Below, one piece after another: positions 58,353 through 64,000 of a stretch of DNA of 64,000 nucleotides. Positions within the stretch are counted from its first letter, which is position 1. Each line of letters opens with the position of its first letter. The DNA is taken from the NCBI GenBank assembly GCA_028554795.2, contig CM068829.1, forward strand, positions 131,022,016-131,086,015, in the 5' to 3' direction. This DNA comes from Sinohyriopsis cumingii (Eukaryota; Mollusca; Bivalvia; Unionida; Unionidae). The notes under the pieces were generated by a model. It ran no database searches. It saw only the letters and a program-made list of their open reading frames with translations, and was not told the DNA's origin. A program made the translations under genes and the position numbers.

Positions 58353-59415
58353 GCCTCTATATCTGCTGACCTCTTGCCACCGATTTCACTCCTAAAATTA
58401 TGTATGATCACAGTTACATTACTTTTGCTTGGTCCACATCATTTCTCAGGGTTTTCATATTGCTTTCAGAATGCCATCTCTTATAAAGGCAGCAGTTAGA
58501 AGACATGAGACAGTGAACACTGAAAGCAAATGGATGTCATTTTGTACTGATGAAGTTTGGTTAGACTTGAAATATATCATTTGCATAGCATTTGACCTAT
58601 GTTAACCACAGAAGTAATCAATGTCTTGCTGCGGCTTCTTACATGTTTTGGCACAACATTTCAGTTGTTTGTAGGGCACCCACTAAGTGCTGCCCTAAGC
58701 CAGTTGTTAGCTATTCAAGGTCTTATCACAGTTACTCTGTATGCTCAGCCACAGCTACCCCAAAAACATTTTTTTATTTATTTCCAGATATCTGAAAAAC
58801 TTAGAAACATAAGGCAGCATATTGTTAAGGGGTAATTTAAGGCAAATTATAAGAGATATTAAATATTTTTCACTTGCTTCCTATTTATCCCCCTCAATGC
58901 ATCACTTTGGGCATGTTTGGCAAAGCAAGTTTTATTACAGCTGGATGTAATATGGTGTGGCTTTTGGCATGCATTATTTTTGTGATATTTTGGCTTAGAG
59001 CTGGTGATATGATGAATTTACCTCCTGGCCATTAGCAAAACTCAATCATGATATTCCTATGCAAGTCAGCAAAAGCATATCACAAACACAAAATACTGTT
59101 TCAAGAGAGCATGTATTGTGTTATGCTGACCTTGGCTTTGAATGTATACTTGTGATGCATAACATATCTTGTGCTGAAATATGGCATTAGACCCACAGCA
59201 ACAACTTTTCTTAGAATAGGTGAAATAACAATGATAATTTGATCCATCCATCAGACAGACATTCAAGTGGCCTTACTTTCACTGTTATTCAATCATCAAT
59301 TCCACACTGTCTGTTTAAACAAACAACTTATTTACCAAATAATTGGAATAATTAGTGAACCATTCCTAATTTTTTCTCATTGAGTAATAACATTGTTATC
59401 AAACAAAACATTCAG
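54601..59415. other. No gene supported; small repeats and (TA)n
   Basis: 57228-57350 has three ~50-bp copies with acacaaattttagtgtgatt. 57480-58150 contains recurring gttccacaccac phrases about every 100-130 bp. (TA)n lies at 58297-58347. An A/T-rich low-complexity tract spans 56900-56980. No frame is convincing. Confidence 0.55.
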
Positions 59416-60498
59416 AGCTTCTTGACCAGATTTCTTTCTTGGACCTGTTCTCTTCATTCTGTACACTCAGCCGCTCTCAAGTGTCATAGATCATCATCCA
59501 ATGTCTCACCAATTGTACGCTGATGACACCCAAATATACAAATCTAGCCACCCAACTGAAGTTGATGCTACCATCCAAGGTGTAGAGAGGTGCATTTCTG
59601 ATGTGAAATCATGGATGACATGTAACAAGCTGCAGATGAATGATGATAAAACTGAGGCCATTCTGATTACAACACAAAGACTTTCTCATTCACATCCTTT
59701 TCTCTCAAACAATAAATATCAGCAACACCAACATTAAATTCACACAATCAGTATGAAACCTAGGTGTTACTCTGGACAGTACTCAAACTTTGCACCAACA
59801 TGTCATGAACATATGCAAGGCTGCATATCTTGAGCTGAGACGCGTCAGCTCCATTCGCAGATATCTTTCAGTTGATGCCACTAAAACACTTGTGTGTTCA
59901 TTAGTACTTTCAAGACTGGACTATTGTAACTCAATTCTGTCAGGTTCATCTCAATATCTACTCCAGAAACTTCAAAAAGTTCAAAACACAGCTGCTCAGA
60001 TCATACTTAGAGTACCACGATCAGAGCACAGATCCAGAATCAAACACAAAATTTGTTCTCTGTGCTACGTTTCACTGATGGACTCTAGTCCATCATACCT
60101 ACTTAGGCTCCTCTTCTGACAATCGTATATTGATTATTCCCACTATGAAAACAAAGTCATATGGACAGTGTTCTTTTGCATACCAGGGTCCAGCAACGTG
60201 GAATGAATTGCCCACAGAACTTGGACACAAAGACACAGTGATCACATTCAAGAGTGCTCTCTAAACTCACTTATTTCGACTGCAAGAACAAACTTAAAGA
60301 CCTAATAATGTTTCCTACCTTAAATATTCTCAGCATGTTTTTTTCTTTGTTTTCTAATTTCATTTTGTTTGTGTTTGTAATCATATCATTATATATGTTT
60401 TTTATCTTATAGGTATTGTCTAATGTTGTAAAGCGCTTAGAGCTTCTAAAGATTAGGCGCTATACAAAGTCCTCATTATTATCATTATTATTATTATT
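59416..60498 (+). mobile_element. 5'-truncated L2/CR1-type LINE with RT C-terminal half
   Basis: Frames read GPVLFILYTQPLSSVI, then HQLYADDTQIYKSSH (the YADD catalytic motif), then CISDVKSWMTCNKLQMNDDK. After a frameshift near 59730 come TLHQHVMNICKAAYLELRRV, LVCSLVLSRLDYCNSILSG and LLQKLQKVQNTAAQIILRV. The 3' end is tgtaaagcgcttagagc, then gcgctatacaaagtcctc and an (ATT)n-type tail, as in L2/CR1 elements. About 1.08 kb. Upstream frames are lost. Stops near 60118 and later show decay. Confidence 0.9.
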
Positions 60499-61275
60499 GC
60501 TGCCAGTAACTGACGTTGTCTAATATAAATATTTCAACAGATAAAAACTTGTTTAATCAGGATAGCTAATGATGAAAAGTACTTGATTTTCTAGTACATT
60601 GTCACCTCAGGACAACTGTATCAGCGGTCTCTTTCGGCCATCTTTAAAATGACTGTATTTGCCTTATAGCACTTTTACATACTTACCATAATTGCCACTG
60701 AGGGATAATTCCCCAAGATTTCTATTTGAGTACCCATATGGGCAACCAGTTTCCATAAATAAACTTAATTTTACACTTAAAGGTTAAGTTTAAGCAAATA
60801 GCTTGGGAACTGAGCCAGTCAGTTAGGCCTAGGTGACAACCAAGTAAGTCAGTTAGACTTCTAGAAATCAGATACATATTAAACATAAGGTAAGAAATGG
60901 GGTCTCAGCTTTGTATAGCTTTTCTTACCTTTCAAAGGATTATTTTTCTGCTATTTGAATTACCTTCTTTTTCAGCTCTCATGTGTTTTCCAGACCTGAA
61001 TGCAAAGTGGTGTACCATTCTAACCATGGTGGTGTGACCATTCCTGTATCCCTTATACATCTGTGTCTACCTGTCATCTTGACTGCCAGGAGTTTATGAG
61101 GGCGGTCTGCTTACTCCAGATAAACCACATTACAGAAACAGGATAAATGATGGTTCTCTAAATATTTTCCTCACTGACATATAGAAACTTGACTTCATCT
61201 GGACCCTTACACTGGATATGTAGTCACTTTACAACCCTAGCATCTACATTTACCTGCCATCTCAATTGTCTAGGT
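60499..61275. other. No feature seen
   Basis: Unremarkable sequence between the LINE and a MITE. Confidence 0.5.
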
Positions 61276-61482
61276 CACTGGTTCTCAATCTTTTTTTGTG
61301 GACCACTTGAATATTGCAGAGGGTCACATAATGCTGACCACTTAATATTTTTTCCTAATGTTGATTGTATCAGTAGAAATGTTGATTGTATCAGTAGATA
61401 ACTATTGCAGCCTTTCCGCAGACTTCCTGAATGAAGCTTGAAGACCACTGGTGGTCCATGAACCACAGTTTGAAAACTGCTG
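61276..61482. mobile_element. hAT-like MITE
   Basis: The left end is cactggttctcaatc; the right end, reverse-complemented, is cagcagttttcaaac. Internal tgtggaccact and agtggtc-type phrases are typical of hAT elements starting CAGNGGTTCTCAA. The flanks gtctaggt and acctaggg may be an eroded 8-bp duplication. It contains a 21-bp direct repeat (atgttgattgtatcagtaga) at 61360-61400. Confidence 0.65.
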
Positions 61483-64000
61483 ACCTAGGGTACATGAGGG
61501 TGCTCTACTACATACTGCACAGCAACACAAACTGAATGTCAATGCATGATCTTTACTCATGGACATGTATATTTTCTTCTTGCATGAGCCCATGTTCCAC
61601 CTGCAGTATCCTCGAATGTTCAAAGATAATAAATTATAATCACTATCCCTGGTTTGTAAATGTTCTAATTCCTATGTATGGATGTGCATTTTTCTTGCTC
61701 ATATTTGCTAAGTTTACTTTTCATGCTTGGAAGATGTGTTTATATTTTCTCACCCTGATCATTGATGATATTTGTTTACATTTGTGCCAGTGTTTATTCA
61801 TGCATATCATTTTGTCAGTTTGTCCCTTTATTGAGCTGCTAAAATACAGAAAAGATCAATTTCCCATATTTCTGTTTATGGTTGATACAACCTCAAAGTT
61901 TCTTGATAATACTCTATGTTTCAGTGTTCAATTCTTAGCATATTTACTTCAGAGGCATTGTTCAAACAGTTGTCTTCTCAATGGAAATAGTAGTTAAGTT
62001 TTGGTTCTAAATATTCAATAGAAAGTCACACAAACAGTTAGCATTATTTTTTAATATATCAAAGCAATTTTGATAGAACAATCCACATATTAACCAACAA
62101 ATAATACTTGGGAGTAGTCAGTGATGTGTTTGTAATCCTTAAGTAAAGATCATTCTGGAGGTTGCAATGCCTACTAAACATCATTATCGAGGCTGGAATG
62201 CCTAATTTGCAGGGATAAGTTTACTTTTTGTAATAAAAAGTTTATGGTTGGAAATTTATTGTAAACATTAGATGGGTATTGAATACGCTTAGAATTTGTA
62301 ACAGTCATGATAAACTCACATATTGTTAATTATTTTTTATGCTGAGCATTTTTGCCCATTTATTCAATTTTTTTTATTTTCAAACTATCTAGTTTTGATT
62401 GTCTAAGTTCCATCTTATATTGGAATAATGGTGATATCTTGTTTCAGTGAAGTTTCAAGACTGAACACTTAAAGTCAATAAAGCTTTGATTATATGTTTT
62501 GTGTTTATACTTTTCTTTAATATAATCAAATGGTCTTAAACATTTATAGTATAAAACATGTTTTGGTCCAACAATAAATTTGTTGAAATTATTAACATTA
62601 ATGGTAAAGGATAAAAAATTATATATAAGATTAGAAACAGGATTTACAGTTTTCTAATGACAAAACCCATCTTTTATAGCTAAAGCCACTCTTATGAATT
62701 GGAGGAAGTTGATCAAAACCTGCAGTGTCATGTGACTGATGGTAATAGCTTTTAAAGATTGAGTTTGATACAAGGACTTCAGTTGTATGTCATTTGTACT
62801 GCTTGGTATTAGCTGCAAAATTTGTTGTTTTTGGTTATTTCTTGCTGAAAGGGCAGATAACACATTTTATCCTGTTTACCAATTTTAATGACATTGTTTG
62901 ATACAGGAGAAGCATTTCCAAATGGTGTGATAAAACGGAGCATCATACAACAGCTGCATCAGAAACTATAATGCCTTCACTTTGTTTACTAAAAATCTTG
63001 TAGCACTGTTACTTTGTATTAAAGTACATGTATATAAAACTATGTCGCAGAAAAGGTAATAAAATTTGCAATACAGTAATATGTTTTGTTATCATTTATC
63101 AATGTATTTGCTCACAGCTGCATTTGTTAATATGATTTCAGAGAGAAAATTATTGAATAAAACCTTACCTTGATTTTTCAGTGAATTATTTGTATGTGAT
63201 GATGTATGAATGCAGTAATATTATGAGAATAAACCCAACTACAATTCAGTTTCCAGGACTATTTCATGCACTATTTGCGCAAAAGTTATAGGAGTTTAAA
63301 TAAATATTGACAAAAAAACTGCTCTAACAATTTTTTACATCATATTTTAATATTTCTATTCATTGTGGCTACAACTACATGTATTATGAAAAAACATTCC
63401 TGACCCATTCTTCTTGAAAGCATTCAAAAATCCATTTTGTTGTCATGATAATTTTAATAAAACTTCTATCAACAATGGGTGCAATCAGTGTGAAAAATTA
63501 TCCCTGACCCATTTGTCCTGAGGGCCTTCAAATTCCATTTCATTGTGAGAATCTATTAAACCATGCATGAAGTAATGAGTCATCATTTTCTTGACTTAAC
63601 GCTATTATTATCTGTTATTTAAATCTTAATTTAAACCGTGATTGTCGACATCATTATCACTACCTTGACACTGTCAGCATCTTTGTTAACATCTGAGTTG
63701 TCATCCAAACTCCTTTCTATTGTGTATGTAAAATCTTACTGCAGAGATACACTTTGATTATTTCCCTTTTTTGTTTATGAACTACACAACTATTTGTGAT
63801 GTAAATAACATTTGTTTCAAAAGAGACCACACAAATATGTGGCAGATTAGGATAGTTGTAATTTTTATTCAGGATAAATGAGATACTATGTCAGTGACCA
63901 TGGTTGTATTCAGAATAAAATGGATTAAGCAGTGAATGCATACCAGTACAAATATTTAGCAAATAGCCTCATTGCAAAGTTCAAGGTTTGCACTAAGCTT
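61483..64000. other. No gene supported
   Basis: A 153-codon plus frame at 61536-61997 is Phe/Cys/Leu-rich and looks random. 63385-63550 holds two ~100-bp diverged copies around ttcctgacccattcttcttg. AATAAA-like signals exist (for example 63058) without a convincing gene. Confidence 0.5.

Noticed and set aside
61536-61997. 153-codon plus frame
   Set aside because: Hydrophobic, Cys-rich random-looking translation, no start context or splice sites.
62891-62968. Possible terminal exon after ...ttgatacag encoding EAFPNGVIKRSIIQQLHQKL and a stop
   Set aside because: It could be joined in phase to something upstream, but it has no recognisable domain and no matching donor; chance is likely.

Overview
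This is an AT-rich (by eye) eukaryotic, almost certainly metazoan window: genes are split by GT-AG introns, transposons are nested in one another, and there are tRNA-derived SINEs, an L2/CR1-type LINE, a Penelope-like fragment and several minisatellites. The SINE types, the Polinton-like element and the P2X7-ballast/THAP genes suggest a lophotrochozoan, most likely a mollusc. That is an inference, not something the sequence proves.

The host gene runs on the plus strand through about the first 42 kb. Seven exons (1842-2328, 20376-20477, 23735-23857, 28319-28495, 36743-37034, 39313-39561, 41372-41602) join with compatible phases. They encode a PARP14/PARP9-like product: a linker, one macrodomain built from four exons, then a KH-like segment and a stretch resembling the entry to a PARP catalytic domain. 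No catalytic exons are visible further on, and the true 5' end may lie outside the window.

The 18-kb first intron holds a Polinton/Maverick-like element (5526-19172) with TIRs of about 275 bp. Its genes are an FtsK/A32-type packaging ATPase, a parvovirus-type phospholipase A2 domain protein, a retroviral-like integrase, an SF1 helicase, an HNH homing-type endonuclease and a long structural-looking protein. I found no protein-primed PolB and no recognisable major capsid gene. A PHD-OTU-MULE transposon (9983-14721) is nested inside one of its genes and is flanked by an exact 19-bp duplication. SINEs are inserted as well.

From 20 to 42 kb the introns are filled with minisatellites, one of them a striking 89-bp higher-order array at 26.56-28.23 kb. 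There are also degenerate repeat families and small MITEs.

The second major object lies at 42949-51571. It starts and ends with inverted CAGACCTGCCAAC and is flanked by a 7-bp direct repeat CTTTATT. Inside are a P2X7 intracellular (ballast) domain gene on the plus strand and, converging on it, a decayed THAP-domain/transposase-like gene on the minus strand. Nested in its right part is a 1.5-kb element (49707-51253) that has its own TIRs and 8-bp duplication and carries a Penelope-like reverse transcriptase fragment.

From 51.6 to 64 kb I see no convincing gene: only degenerate repeats, a truncated LINE (59416-60498), a hAT-like MITE and simple repeats.
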